Below, piece after piece: positions 27,081 to 35,244 of a DNA stretch of 64,000 nt (its first letter is position 1; each line of letters opens with the position of its first letter). The translations under genes and the position numbers were made by a program. Below the pieces are notes generated by a model. That model saw nothing but the letters and a program-made list of their open reading frames with translations. It did not search any database and was not told where the DNA came from. This DNA is from Streptomyces sp. RKAG293. GTDB lineage: Bacteria; Actinomycetota; Actinomycetes; Streptomycetales; Streptomycetaceae. Where the stretch lies: contig NZ_JAJOZB010000001.1 in assembly GCF_023701745.1 (NCBI RefSeq), positions 5,679,501-5,743,500 of the forward strand, written 5' to 3'.

Positions 27081-29432
27081 CTACTTCCGCATGATCGCGG
27101 GTTCGTGCCGCCGCAGCAGCCGGGCGACCAGGAACCCCAGCACCGCCGAGAGCACGACCAACATGCCCATGTTCAGCAGCCAGACCCCGGGCGAGTGCCG
27201 GAACAGCGGGTCCGAGGTGAGTTCCTGCGGCACGATCCGGTGCAGGTCCACCGTGCCCGCCATCGCGCCCAGCGCCCACCGGGACGGCACCAGCCACGAC
27301 AGCTGCTCCAGCCCCGGTACGCCGTTCAGCTTCAGCAGCGCACCGCAGAACACGACCTGCACGATCGCGAGGAGGACCAGCAGCGGCATGGTGACCTCCT
27401 CCTTCCGCACGAGCGCGGACACGAACAGGCCCAGCATCATGGCGGTGAAGGCCAGCAACGCCACGGCGAGGGTGATTTCGAGGAGCGGTGGCAGGAACAC
27501 CCCTTTTCCTCCAGGGGCGTTCAGATCCACGCCGAACAGCCCCACCATGGTGAGCACCACGGCCTGCACCACCGTGATCGTCCCGAGCACCACCACCTTC
27601 GACATCAGATACGCGGACCGGGACAGCCCGACGGCCCGCTCCCGCTGGTAGATCACCCGCTCCTTGACGAGCTCGCGCACGGCGTTGGCGGCGCCGGTCA
27701 GCACGGCCCCGACGCACAGGATCAGCAGCCCGTTCAACGCCGTCTCCTGGGTGAGCTTGCTGCCGGCCAGGGCGTGCGCCATCGCCCCCATCACGAACGG
27801 CAGGGCCACCATGATGATCAGGAACGTCCGGTCGGCCGTCAGCGCGGCCGCGTACCGCCGGACCAGCGTGCGCAGTTGCGCGCCCCAGCTCTGCGGCTTC
27901 GGCGGGGCGACCGGGACCCGCGCCGGCCCGGGGATGTGCTGGGGCTGCCGCGAGTCGGCCGAGATGTACTGCCGGTGCAGCGGCGAGGCGCGGTACAGGC
28001 CCGACCAGTCGCGCTCCGTGTCGTTCTCGAAGGCCTCGAAGGCCTCCGGCCACTGTTCGAACCCGAAGTACGCCAACGCGTCGTCCGGCGGCCCGTAGTA
28101 CGCGATCTTCCCGCCCGGCGCGAGCACCAGCAGCCGGTCGCAGACGTCGAGACTGAGGACGCTGTGCGTGACCACGATGACCGTGCGGCCGTCGTCCGCC
28201 AGGCCGCGCAGCATGTGCATCACCGAGCGGTCCATGCCGGGGTCGAGACCGGACGTCGGCTCGTCGAGGAAGAGCAGGGACGGCTTCGTCAGCAGTTCAA
28301 GCGCCACGCTCACCCGCTTGCGCTGCCCGCCGGAAAGGCTGTGGATGGGCTGGCCGACCCGCTCGACGAGTCCCAGCTCCTGGATCACCTCGTCGACCCG
28401 GGCCTGCCGCTCCGCCTTGACGGTGTCCTCGGGGAAGCGCAGTTCCGCCGCGTAGCCGAGGGCCCGTCGCACGGTCAGCTGCGAGTGCAGGATGTCGTCC
28501 TGCGGGACGAGGCCGATCCGCTGGCGCAGCTCGGCGTAGTCCCGGTACAGGTCCCGGCCGTCGTAGAGGACGGTGCCCTCGTCCGCGGGGCGCTGCCCGG
28601 TCAGCGCGTTGAGCAGCGTCGACTTGCCCGCGCCGCTCGGGCCGACCACGGCCAGCAGGCACTTCTCGCCGACCGGGAAGGAGATCCCGTCCAGCAGCGT
28701 CCGGCGGCCCTTGTCGATCCGTACCGCCAGGTCCTGCACGTCCAGCGACACCTCGCCGGTGTCGACGAACTCCTGGAGTTCGTCGCCGACGAGGCAGAAG
28801 GCGGAGTGGCCGATGCCGACGATGTCGCCGGGGATCACCGGGGCACGGGCCACCGGCTGGCCGTTGAGGTACGTGCCGTTGTGGCTGCCCAGGTCGACGA
28901 TCTCGTAGCCGTCAGGACCCGCCCGCAGCTCGGCGTGCCGGCGCGAGACCACCAGCTCGTCGATCACCAGGTCGCTGTCGGGAGCGCGGCCGATCCGCAC
29001 CGTACGGGCCGTGGAGGGCAGCGGCCGCACGGAACTCGGCCGGCGGAAGGTGCTGGTGGCGGCGGGATGCGAGACGGCCGACGGCCGCCGGACCTCCGCC
29101 GGGCGGTCTACCGCCGGTGCGCTGAGGACCGCGAGCGGGCCGTCCGCCGCGTCACCGAACCGGATCACGCTGCCGGGGCCGACCGAGGACAGCCGCACCC
29201 GCTGTCCGTCGGCGTACGTTCCGTTGGTGCTGTCGTCGTCCTCCAGCATCCAGTGGCCGGTGGCGGGCCGGAGGACCGCGTGGTGCCAGGAGACCCGGTC
29301 GTCGCTGAGCACGACATCGCTCTGCGGATCGCGCCCGATACGGTAGGACCTGTTCGGTTCCATCACCTGAGAGTCGCCGCCGGCTTCGACGACGAGCTCG
29401 GGTGCCATGGGAGTGACCGGTCGGTCTTCCAT
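27081..29432 (-). CDS. Double-FHA ABC exporter (Rv1747-like)
   Basis: A 783-aa fused half-transporter. Two FHA domains come first (about 25-105 and 140-215; SYRIGRDPQSDVVL, RIGRAPDSDLVI, each with the SxxH and NGTY/NGTYLNG signatures). An ABC ATPase follows with Walker A GPSGAGKST near 263, signature LSGGQRKRV near 361 and Walker B LLFLDEPTSGLDP near 382. An ABC-2 permease of about six helices occupies 525-783. In M. tuberculosis, Rv1747 exports lipooligosaccharide-like cell-envelope material and is bound and phosphorylated by PknF. ATG 29432 is assigned; no clear ribosome binding site is visible. It is divergent from the AfsR-like gene. Confidence 0.93.
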   Translation of the reverse strand: MEDRPVTPMAPELVVEAGGDSQVMEPNRSYRIGRDPQSDVVLSDDRVSWHHAVLRPATGHWMLEDDDSTNGTYADGQRVRLSSVGPGSVIRFGDAADGPLAVLSAPAVDRPAEVRRPSAVSHPAATSTFRRPSSVRPLPSTARTVRIGRAPDSDLVIDELVVSRRHAELRAGPDGYEIVDLGSHNGTYLNGQPVARAPVIPGDIVGIGHSAFCLVGDELQEFVDTGEVSLDVQDLAVRIDKGRRTLLDGISFPVGEKCLLAVVGPSGAGKSTLLNALTGQRPADEGTVLYDGRDLYRDYAELRQRIGLVPQDDILHSQLTVRRALGYAAELRFPEDTVKAERQARVDEVIQELGLVERVGQPIHSLSGGQRKRVSVALELLTKPSLLFLDEPTSGLDPGMDRSVMHMLRGLADDGRTVIVVTHSVLSLDVCDRLLVLAPGGKIAYYGPPDDALAYFGFEQWPEAFEAFENDTERDWSGLYRASPLHRQYISADSRQPQHIPGPARVPVAPPKPQSWGAQLRTLVRRYAAALTADRTFLIIMVALPFVMGAMAHALAGSKLTQETALNGLLILCVGAVLTGAANAVRELVKERVIYQRERAVGLSRSAYLMSKVVVLGTITVVQAVVLTMVGLFGVDLNAPGGKGVFLPPLLEITLAVALLAFTAMMLGLFVSALVRKEEVTMPLLVLLAIVQVVFCGALLKLNGVPGLEQLSWLVPSRWALGAMAGTVDLHRIVPQELTSDPLFRHSPGVWLLNMGMLVVLSAVLGFLVARLLRRHEPAIMRK

Positions 29433-29645
29433 GGTCAAATTTTACGGCGGGCGGCCGGGCCCCGCCCGTCGGCGGGCGGCCGCCGCCCGGCCGGGCCGGT
29501 GACGACCGGCAGATCACCGGCCCATCACCGACCGATGCAGCACTGAGGGATCGCCGCCGGATCACCGGCGCTGGGGTGGCATCGGAGGCCCGCTACCGCT
29601 GCGTATCCTCGATGGCCGGGGCGAAGCGGATCATGGAGGTACGAG

Positions 29646-32291
29646 GTGGAATTCCGGCTGCTCGGATCCGTCGCCGTCGTCACGGAGAACGGGGACGTGG
29701 CACTGGGGCCCGCCAAACGCTCCAGCCTGCTGGCCATGATGCTGCTGCGGCCCAACACCCCGGTGAACGTCAGCCAGCTGATCGGCGCCCTCTGGGAGGA
29801 CGAGCCGCCCGCCCACGCCAAGACCGTCCTCCAGGGCCATGTCTCACGGCTGCGCGCGGTGCTCGCCGAGCACGGGGCGTCCGCGTACGGGGTCGAGCTC
29901 GCCACGCAGGGGACGGCGTACACCCTGCAGCTGCCGGAATCCCTGGTGGACGCCCATCGCTTCGAAGAGCTCGTCGCGCTCGCCGGGGTGCAGCGGCGGC
30001 CCGCCGACGCCGTGCGGATGCTGCGGGAGGCGCTCTCCTTCTGGCAGGGACCCGCGCTCACCGGGACCGTGCAGAGCCGGCCGCTGGAGGCGGCGGCCGG
30101 CGGTCTGGAGGAGCGGCGGCTGGCCTCGGTGGAGGCGCTCGCCGACGCGTACGGCCAGCTCGGCGAGCACGGCCGGGCCGCCGCCGTGCTCCGTACCGAA
30201 GCGGTCGCGCACCCGCTGCGGGAGACCCTGGCGGCCGCGCTGATGCTGGCGTTGGGCCGCTCGGGCCGCCAGTCGGACGCGATCGGCTGGTACCACCGCA
30301 CCCGGCGGCTGCTCGCCGAAGAGCTCGGCGTGGACCCCGGTGAGGCGCTCAGCGAGGCGTACGCGACGCTCCTGCGCTCCGCGGAACCCATGCCGGCCCA
30401 GCGGCCCGCCCTGCACACCGCGGTCGCGATCCCCGAGCAGCTGCCCCGGCCGCCGCGCGGCTTCACCGGGCGGGGCGCCGAACTGGCGTCGCTCGCCCGG
30501 GCCGTCAGCGCGGGGGACGCGCCCGTCTGCCTCGTCACCGGGCCCGCCGGCGTCGGCAAGACCGCCTTCGCCGTGCACTGGGCGTACGACCGGCGCGCCG
30601 ACTTCCCGGACGGGCGGCTCTTCGCCGACCTGCGCGGCTTCAGCGACACCCCGGCGCCCGAAGCCGGCGCCGTACTGCGGGAGTTCCTCCTGGCGCTCGG
30701 TACCCCGGCGCAGCGGATACCGGAGACCCCCGACGCGATGGGCGCGCTGTTCCGCTCCCTCACCGCGGACAGCCGGCTCCTCGTCGTCCTCGACAACGCG
30801 CGCTCCTCCGAGCAGGTCCGGCCGCTGCTCCCCGGCGGCGACCGCTGCACGACGCTCGTCACCAGCCGCGACCGGCTCGGCGGCCTCATCGCCTCCGACG
30901 CGGCCCGGCCGGTACCGCTCGGGCACCTTCCGCCGGCCGACTCGGTGGCGCTGCTCCGCAGCGTGCTGGGCACGGAGCGGGTCGCCGCCGAGCCCGGCGC
31001 CGCCGCGCGGCTGGCCGGACTCTGCGACGGGCTGCCGCTCGCCCTGCGGGTGACGGCGGCACGGCTGGCCGAGCGGCCGCAGTGGACCCTCGACGCGATG
31101 GTCGGCGAACTGGCCGACGAACAGAGCTGTCTGGCTCTGCTCGACATCGAGGACACCGGGGTCTCGGCCGCACTGCGCCTGACGCTGCAGCAGCTGCCCG
31201 AGCCCGCCGCCCGGATGTTCCGCGCCCTGGGCCTGCACACCGGATCCGACCTGGACCGTTTCGCGGCGGGCGCGCTCGCCGGGACATCCCCCGCGCAGGC
31301 CTCCGCCGACCTGGACCGGCTCGCCGCGGCCCATCTGCTCACCGAGTCCGTCCCCGGCCGCTGGGCGCCGCACGACCTGGTACGCCTCTACGCCCGCCAC
31401 CTCGCCCCGCAGGCGGACCCCCAGGGCCTGCACCGGCTCCTCGACCACTACCTCTACACGGGGCTCGCGGCGGACGCCGCCGCCGAACCGGGCTCCCAGC
31501 CCTGCTACTCGCTGCCCGCCGACTTCCGCCGGCCCCCGGCGACCAGGGAGTTCGAGGACCGCGCGGCGGCGCTGGCCTGGTACGAGGCGGAGCGTCCGGC
31601 CCTGGAGGGCGCGGTCGCCGCGGCCGTAGCACTGGGCCTGCACGACCGGGCCTGGCGGCTCGCCCTCGTGCAGTGGCCGCTCATGCTGTGGCGGATCAGG
31701 GACGGCTGGGTGCCGCTCCTCCAGGCCGGGCTCGCCTCGGCGGAGCACGTGGGCGATCCGGACGCGCAGTCGCGGGTGCGGGCGCTGCTCGGCTGGGTGC
31801 TGCACGAAGAAGGCCGGGACGCGGAAGCTCTCGTCCAGTTGGAGCAGGCGCCCGAGCTGGCCGCACGGGCGGGCGACGCGATCAGTGAAGCGGTCGCCTA
31901 CGTCAACCTCGGCGCGGTCCTGGCCTCCACCGGCGACCACGAGCGGGCGGGGGCACTGATGACCCACGCGGTCGCGCTCGCCGCACGCACCGGCCATCCC
32001 CCCACCCAGGTGCTGACCCTCCAGCATCTGGCGAGGCACTGCCTCACCACGGAGGCGTACGAGGAGGCGCTCGCGCACACGCTGTCCGCGGCGGAGATCG
32101 TCTCCCCCGACGCGGTGGTCGGCCGGGCGCAGCTGCAGATCGTCCGGGGCGAGGCGCTGGCCGCGCTCGGCCGTTCCGGCGAGGCCGCCGACCAGCTGAA
32201 AGAGGCCGCGGCGGCAGCCGAAGCGGCCGGCTTCACGGAGGGCTCGGCACGCGCCGCGGAACAGCTCGCGCGGCTGTCAGCCGATCGTTAG
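29646..32291 (+). CDS. AfsR/SARP-family transcriptional regulator
   Basis: An 881-aa regulator in AfsR order: OmpR-type DNA-binding domain (about 5-90), bacterial transcriptional activation domain (95-245), NB-ARC ATPase (P-loop GPAGVGKTA near 299-307) and a C-terminal TPR-like helical region (about 640-880). Such large SARPs integrate kinase signalling with activation of sigma-region genes or secondary metabolism. GTG 29646 has GGAGG six bases upstream. No biosynthetic cluster is in this window, so a pathway-specific role is unlikely. Its nearest kinase is at 25.3 kb. Confidence 0.92.
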   Translation: MEFRLLGSVAVVTENGDVALGPAKRSSLLAMMLLRPNTPVNVSQLIGALWEDEPPAHAKTVLQGHVSRLRAVLAEHGASAYGVELATQGTAYTLQLPESLVDAHRFEELVALAGVQRRPADAVRMLREALSFWQGPALTGTVQSRPLEAAAGGLEERRLASVEALADAYGQLGEHGRAAAVLRTEAVAHPLRETLAAALMLALGRSGRQSDAIGWYHRTRRLLAEELGVDPGEALSEAYATLLRSAEPMPAQRPALHTAVAIPEQLPRPPRGFTGRGAELASLARAVSAGDAPVCLVTGPAGVGKTAFAVHWAYDRRADFPDGRLFADLRGFSDTPAPEAGAVLREFLLALGTPAQRIPETPDAMGALFRSLTADSRLLVVLDNARSSEQVRPLLPGGDRCTTLVTSRDRLGGLIASDAARPVPLGHLPPADSVALLRSVLGTERVAAEPGAAARLAGLCDGLPLALRVTAARLAERPQWTLDAMVGELADEQSCLALLDIEDTGVSAALRLTLQQLPEPAARMFRALGLHTGSDLDRFAAGALAGTSPAQASADLDRLAAAHLLTESVPGRWAPHDLVRLYARHLAPQADPQGLHRLLDHYLYTGLAADAAAEPGSQPCYSLPADFRRPPATREFEDRAAALAWYEAERPALEGAVAAAVALGLHDRAWRLALVQWPLMLWRIRDGWVPLLQAGLASAEHVGDPDAQSRVRALLGWVLHEEGRDAEALVQLEQAPELAARAGDAISEAVAYVNLGAVLASTGDHERAGALMTHAVALAARTGHPPTQVLTLQHLARHCLTTEAYEEALAHTLSAAEIVSPDAVVGRAQLQIVRGEALAALGRSGEAADQLKEAAAAAEAAGFTEGSARAAEQLARLSADR

Positions 32292-32381
32292 CGGTACGCA
32301 AGCGGGACGGCAGCGCGCCACCGGAAGGTGGTATTCAGCACCGAATGCGTGCGCTGACCATCCATTACGGGGAGATCCACC

Positions 32382-33095
32382 GTGCGTATCCACCGCAAGA
32401 ACGCCATCGCCGCCGCCGCCGTTGTCGTCGCCGCACTCTCGCTGGGCCTGACCGCCTGCGGCGGCAGCGACACCGACGCGAAGGCCGCGGGGACCCCGAG
32501 CGCTTCGCAGACCCCCTCGGACACCGCGTCGAAGCCGGCGGCGGGCACGGCGGGTGCGGCGGGCACCGGCGCGACGGCGGACCCGGCCGCGTCCAGGAGC
32601 AAGGCGGGCTCCACCGCGGGCGGCAGCGGTAAGAACGGGACCGGCTCGGCGGACACGTCCAAGGTCCCTGCCTGCGGCTACCAGGACGTGAAGATCACGA
32701 TGGCGAAGGCGGACGAGACGCCCACCGAGCACATCGTCCTGACCGCCACCAACACCTCCGGCCGCTCCTGCCGCCTCCTCCAGTACCCGCTGATCGCCTT
32801 CGGCGACATCCAGACCGCCAAGGACGTCCCCGCCGTCGCGAAGAGCAAGCCCGCGACCACGATCGTCCTGAAGTCCGGCGAGCCGGCCTACGCGAACGTC
32901 CGCGTCGGCCTGGGCGGCGCCCACGAGAACAACAAGGTCGTCACCACCTTCAACGTCAACCTCTTCGCCACCGACGGCCCCGCCGAAGGCAGCCGCGTCG
33001 TCACCGCCCCCTCAGGCGGCCTCTCCGTCGACGAGTCCGCCGCGAAGACCGGCTACTGGACCTACGAGCTCCGCAACGGCGCCGACGAGTTCTGA
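32382..33095 (+). CDS. DUF4232 lipoprotein
   Basis: A 237-aa exported lipoprotein. The basic-hydrophobic signal ends in the lipobox LTAC with lipidated Cys26, then a Ser/Thr/Gly-rich spacer runs to about residue 93 and a DUF4232 domain (about 95-235) carries two Cys likely to form a disulfide (ACGYQDV, SGRSCRLLQYP). Function unknown, surface located. GTG 32382 has GGGGAG upstream. It lies 90 bp after the SARP gene and may be co-regulated. Confidence 0.88.
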   Translation: MRIHRKNAIAAAAVVVAALSLGLTACGGSDTDAKAAGTPSASQTPSDTASKPAAGTAGAAGTGATADPAASRSKAGSTAGGSGKNGTGSADTSKVPACGYQDVKITMAKADETPTEHIVLTATNTSGRSCRLLQYPLIAFGDIQTAKDVPAVAKSKPATTIVLKSGEPAYANVRVGLGGAHENNKVVTTFNVNLFATDGPAEGSRVVTAPSGGLSVDESAAKTGYWTYELRNGADEF

Positions 33096-33115
33096 GCACC
33101 CCACGCAGCGTCTGC

Positions 33116-33147
33116 CCCGCCCCGACCCTCAGCGGCGTCGGGGCGGG
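33116..33147. terminator. Bidirectional hairpin between DUF4232 and Uma2 genes
   Basis: Arms 33116-33126 and 33137-33147 are perfectly complementary (11 bp). The right arm overlaps the last codons of the convergent Uma2 gene. Confidence 0.75.
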
Positions 33148-33710
33148 ATGAGCTTCTGCAGGTCGAGGCTGATCTCGAACGGCACCGGCCGCCGGAGCGA
33201 CTCCCGGAAGATGCCGGCCGGCGCGTAGGAGCCGGTCGGCCCGTCCAGCTCGTAGACGTGGACCACGGGTGCTCCGTCCTCGTCCTCGACGCACCAGTAG
33301 TGCGCGATGCCGGCCTCCGCGTACTTGCGGAGTTTGACCGTACGGTCGCGGTGGGCGGACTCGGGGGAGACCACTTCCACGACGAGCTGAACGTCCTCGG
33401 GGGCGAACCAGGTGCGGTCGGGGTCGTACGGCGTGGTGACCACCAGAAGATCCGGCTCGGGCCGGTTCCGCGCGTCGAGCTTCATGGTCATCTCCCGCTC
33501 GACCTCGGTGCCGTCGGGCGCCCGGGCCGTGAGCGCGTTGGTCAGGGCGGTGACGAGGCGGCCGTGCCAGGACCGCTGCGGGGACATCATGAAAACGAGG
33601 GCTCCGTCGATCAGCTCGGTGTGGCGCGGTGCATCCGGGAGGTGGTCGAGGTCCTCCGCGAACCATCCCTCGGGTCGGGGTGGGAGCATCCAGTCGGGCA
33701 GAGCGGTCAT
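33129..33710 (-). CDS. Uma2-family (DUF820) PD-(D/E)XK nuclease-fold protein
   Basis: A 193-aa protein with the Uma2 pattern: ELIDGALVFM, EPDLLVV with an acidic residue, VVEVVSPES and the following KLRKYAEAGIAHYW, which together make a PD-(D/E)XK-type active site (Asp, Glu, Lys). These proteins are abundant in streptomycetes and cyanobacteria; whether they cut nucleic acid in vivo is unresolved. ATG 33710 starts MTALPDWMLP; upstream in-frame sequence looks non-coding. Confidence 0.88.
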   Translation of the reverse strand: MTALPDWMLPPRPEGWFAEDLDHLPDAPRHTELIDGALVFMMSPQRSWHGRLVTALTNALTARAPDGTEVEREMTMKLDARNRPEPDLLVVTTPYDPDRTWFAPEDVQLVVEVVSPESAHRDRTVKLRKYAEAGIAHYWCVEDEDGAPVVHVYELDGPTGSYAPAGIFRESLRRPVPFEISLDLQKLIPPRRR

Positions 33711-33933
33711 GCACCAACCGTAGCGACTCGGGCGGTACCGGGCCACGAAGTCGTTCATCGCGCAGGCCGGAGGGGACGCGCGGATCGGATGCGCGTTTGA
33801 GGCGTGCGAGCGGAGAGTGCGGGTGCACCCGCGGCCCACGCGGAGCGATTCCCGCTCCGGCCCGAAGAGGGATACCGGATTCGACGTCTGATTCCCGCCG
33901 GACCCGGCGGCCGCAATGGCGCAGGCTCAAGGC

Positions 33934-34695
33934 ATGTCATCTCGCTTTGATTCCAAGGTAATTGTCGTCACCGGGGGAAATTCCGGAATGGGAAGGGCGG
34001 TCGCGGAACGCGTCGCGTCCGAAGGTGCTGGTGTGGTGATTGCCGCGCGGCGGAAGGATGTCGGGGAGGAAGTGGCGGCGGGGATTCGGGCCGCTGGTGG
34101 GCGGGCGGTGTTCGTGGGGGCTGATGTCACCGTTGAGGAGGAGGCCGCACGGGTGGTGGAGGCCGCGGTCGCGGAATTCGGGCGGCTGGACGGTGCTTTC
34201 AACAATGTCGGCGGAGTTAATGCGTTCGGGCCGGTGCAGTCGATCGACGCCGACGGCTGGCAGGCGGATATCGCGCACAATCTGTCGACCGTGTTCTACG
34301 GACTCAAGTACCAGATTCCGGCGATCGTCGCGGCCGGTGGTGGCGCGATCGTCAACAACGCGTCCAACCTCGGTGTCGTGGGAATGGCCGGGGTCTCGCC
34401 TTATGTGGCGGCGAAGCACGGGGTCGTCGGGCTGACGCGGGCGGTGGCGCTGGAGACCGCCGAGCAGGGGGTGCGGGTCAACGCGCTGGTGACCGGGGGA
34501 GTGGACACACCGCTGTTCCGGGCCACGATGGGCGCGACACCGGAGGCGGTGGCGGCGATCGCCGCGATGCACCCGATGGGGCGGATCGCGCTGCCTGAGG
34601 AGATCGCCGCGTTCGCCGCGTTCCTGCTCAGCGACGAGGCGGCGTTCATCACCGGCGCCGCACTGGCGGTGGACGGCGGCTTCACGGCCCGCTGA
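33934..34695 (+). CDS. Short-chain dehydrogenase/reductase
   Basis: A 253-aa classical SDR. The NAD(P)-binding TGGNSGMG is at 13-20, ARR at the strand-2 end suggests NADPH preference, and the catalytic set is Ser144, Tyr157 and Lys161. Substrate unknown; the family is broad (cyclohexanol-, hydroxysteroid- or 3-oxoacyl-type). ATG 33934 is used; ATG 33916 is an alternative without a ribosome binding site. GC is somewhat lower at the 5' end than in neighbours. Confidence 0.9.
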   Translation: MSSRFDSKVIVVTGGNSGMGRAVAERVASEGAGVVIAARRKDVGEEVAAGIRAAGGRAVFVGADVTVEEEAARVVEAAVAEFGRLDGAFNNVGGVNAFGPVQSIDADGWQADIAHNLSTVFYGLKYQIPAIVAAGGGAIVNNASNLGVVGMAGVSPYVAAKHGVVGLTRAVALETAEQGVRVNALVTGGVDTPLFRATMGATPEAVAAIAAMHPMGRIALPEEIAAFAAFLLSDEAAFITGAALAVDGGFTAR

Positions 34696-34713
34696 GGACC
34701 GCCCCCGGGGGCA

Positions 34714-35244
34714 TCACGGCCGCAGGGTCAGTGCGAACCAGACGGTGCGACCGGCCGGACCACCCGTGATGCCCCAGTCGGCGGCGAGGACCTCGACGAG
34801 TCCGAGGCCGCGCCCGCCCTCCCCGTTGCCGTGCAGCACCCGCGGGACCTCGCGGCTGCCCTGGTCGTGGACGGCGATGCGCACCGTGTCCGCGGAGAAG
34901 CCCAGTTCGACGGTGAAGCCGCCGAGCGGATCCCCCGACCTGGTGTGCAGGATCGCGTTGCTCGCCAGCTCGCTCACCAGGAGCACGGCGTCGTCGATGA
35001 CATGGCGGTAGCCCGGGTCCGCGAGGAACTGGGTGACGTAGCGGCGGGCGGTGGAGACATGCGCCGGGGTGCCGGGGAAGGTCCGGAAGGCCGTACCCGG
35101 CGGGCCCGGAGCCGGGACGGGGACCTGCGCGGGGATCGCGGCCTGGGCCGGGCCGCAAGGGGCCGTCGGGGCCGTCGGGGTCGCTAAGACGGGCACGGCG
35201 GCGGGGAGCGCGTTCCGCCCGAGTGCCCCTGGCTGCTGCTTCAT
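34714..35244 (-). CDS. RsbW-like ATP-binding protein
   Basis: A 176-aa HATPase_c protein of the anti-sigma type: an Ala/Pro-rich N terminus (1-50), then N-box LLVSELASNAILH, G1 HDQGS, and G2 GGRGLGLVEVLAADWG, with the hallmark ending RTVWFAL. Members bind and inhibit sigma factors or anti-anti-sigma proteins and can phosphorylate the latter. The start overlaps the stop of the upstream SpoIIE phosphatase (ATGA). No STAS protein or sigma gene is adjacent, so partners must be encoded elsewhere. Confidence 0.9.
   Translation of the reverse strand: MKQQPGALGRNALPAAVPVLATPTAPTAPCGPAQAAIPAQVPVPAPGPPGTAFRTFPGTPAHVSTARRYVTQFLADPGYRHVIDDAVLLVSELASNAILHTRSGDPLGGFTVELGFSADTVRIAVHDQGSREVPRVLHGNGEGGRGLGLVEVLAADWGITGGPAGRTVWFALTLRP

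Noticed and set aside
26244..29546. A 1100-codon plus-strand frame opposite the kinase and FHA exporter
   Set aside because: Low-complexity Arg/Pro/His sequence produced by the third-position GC bias of the real minus-strand genes.
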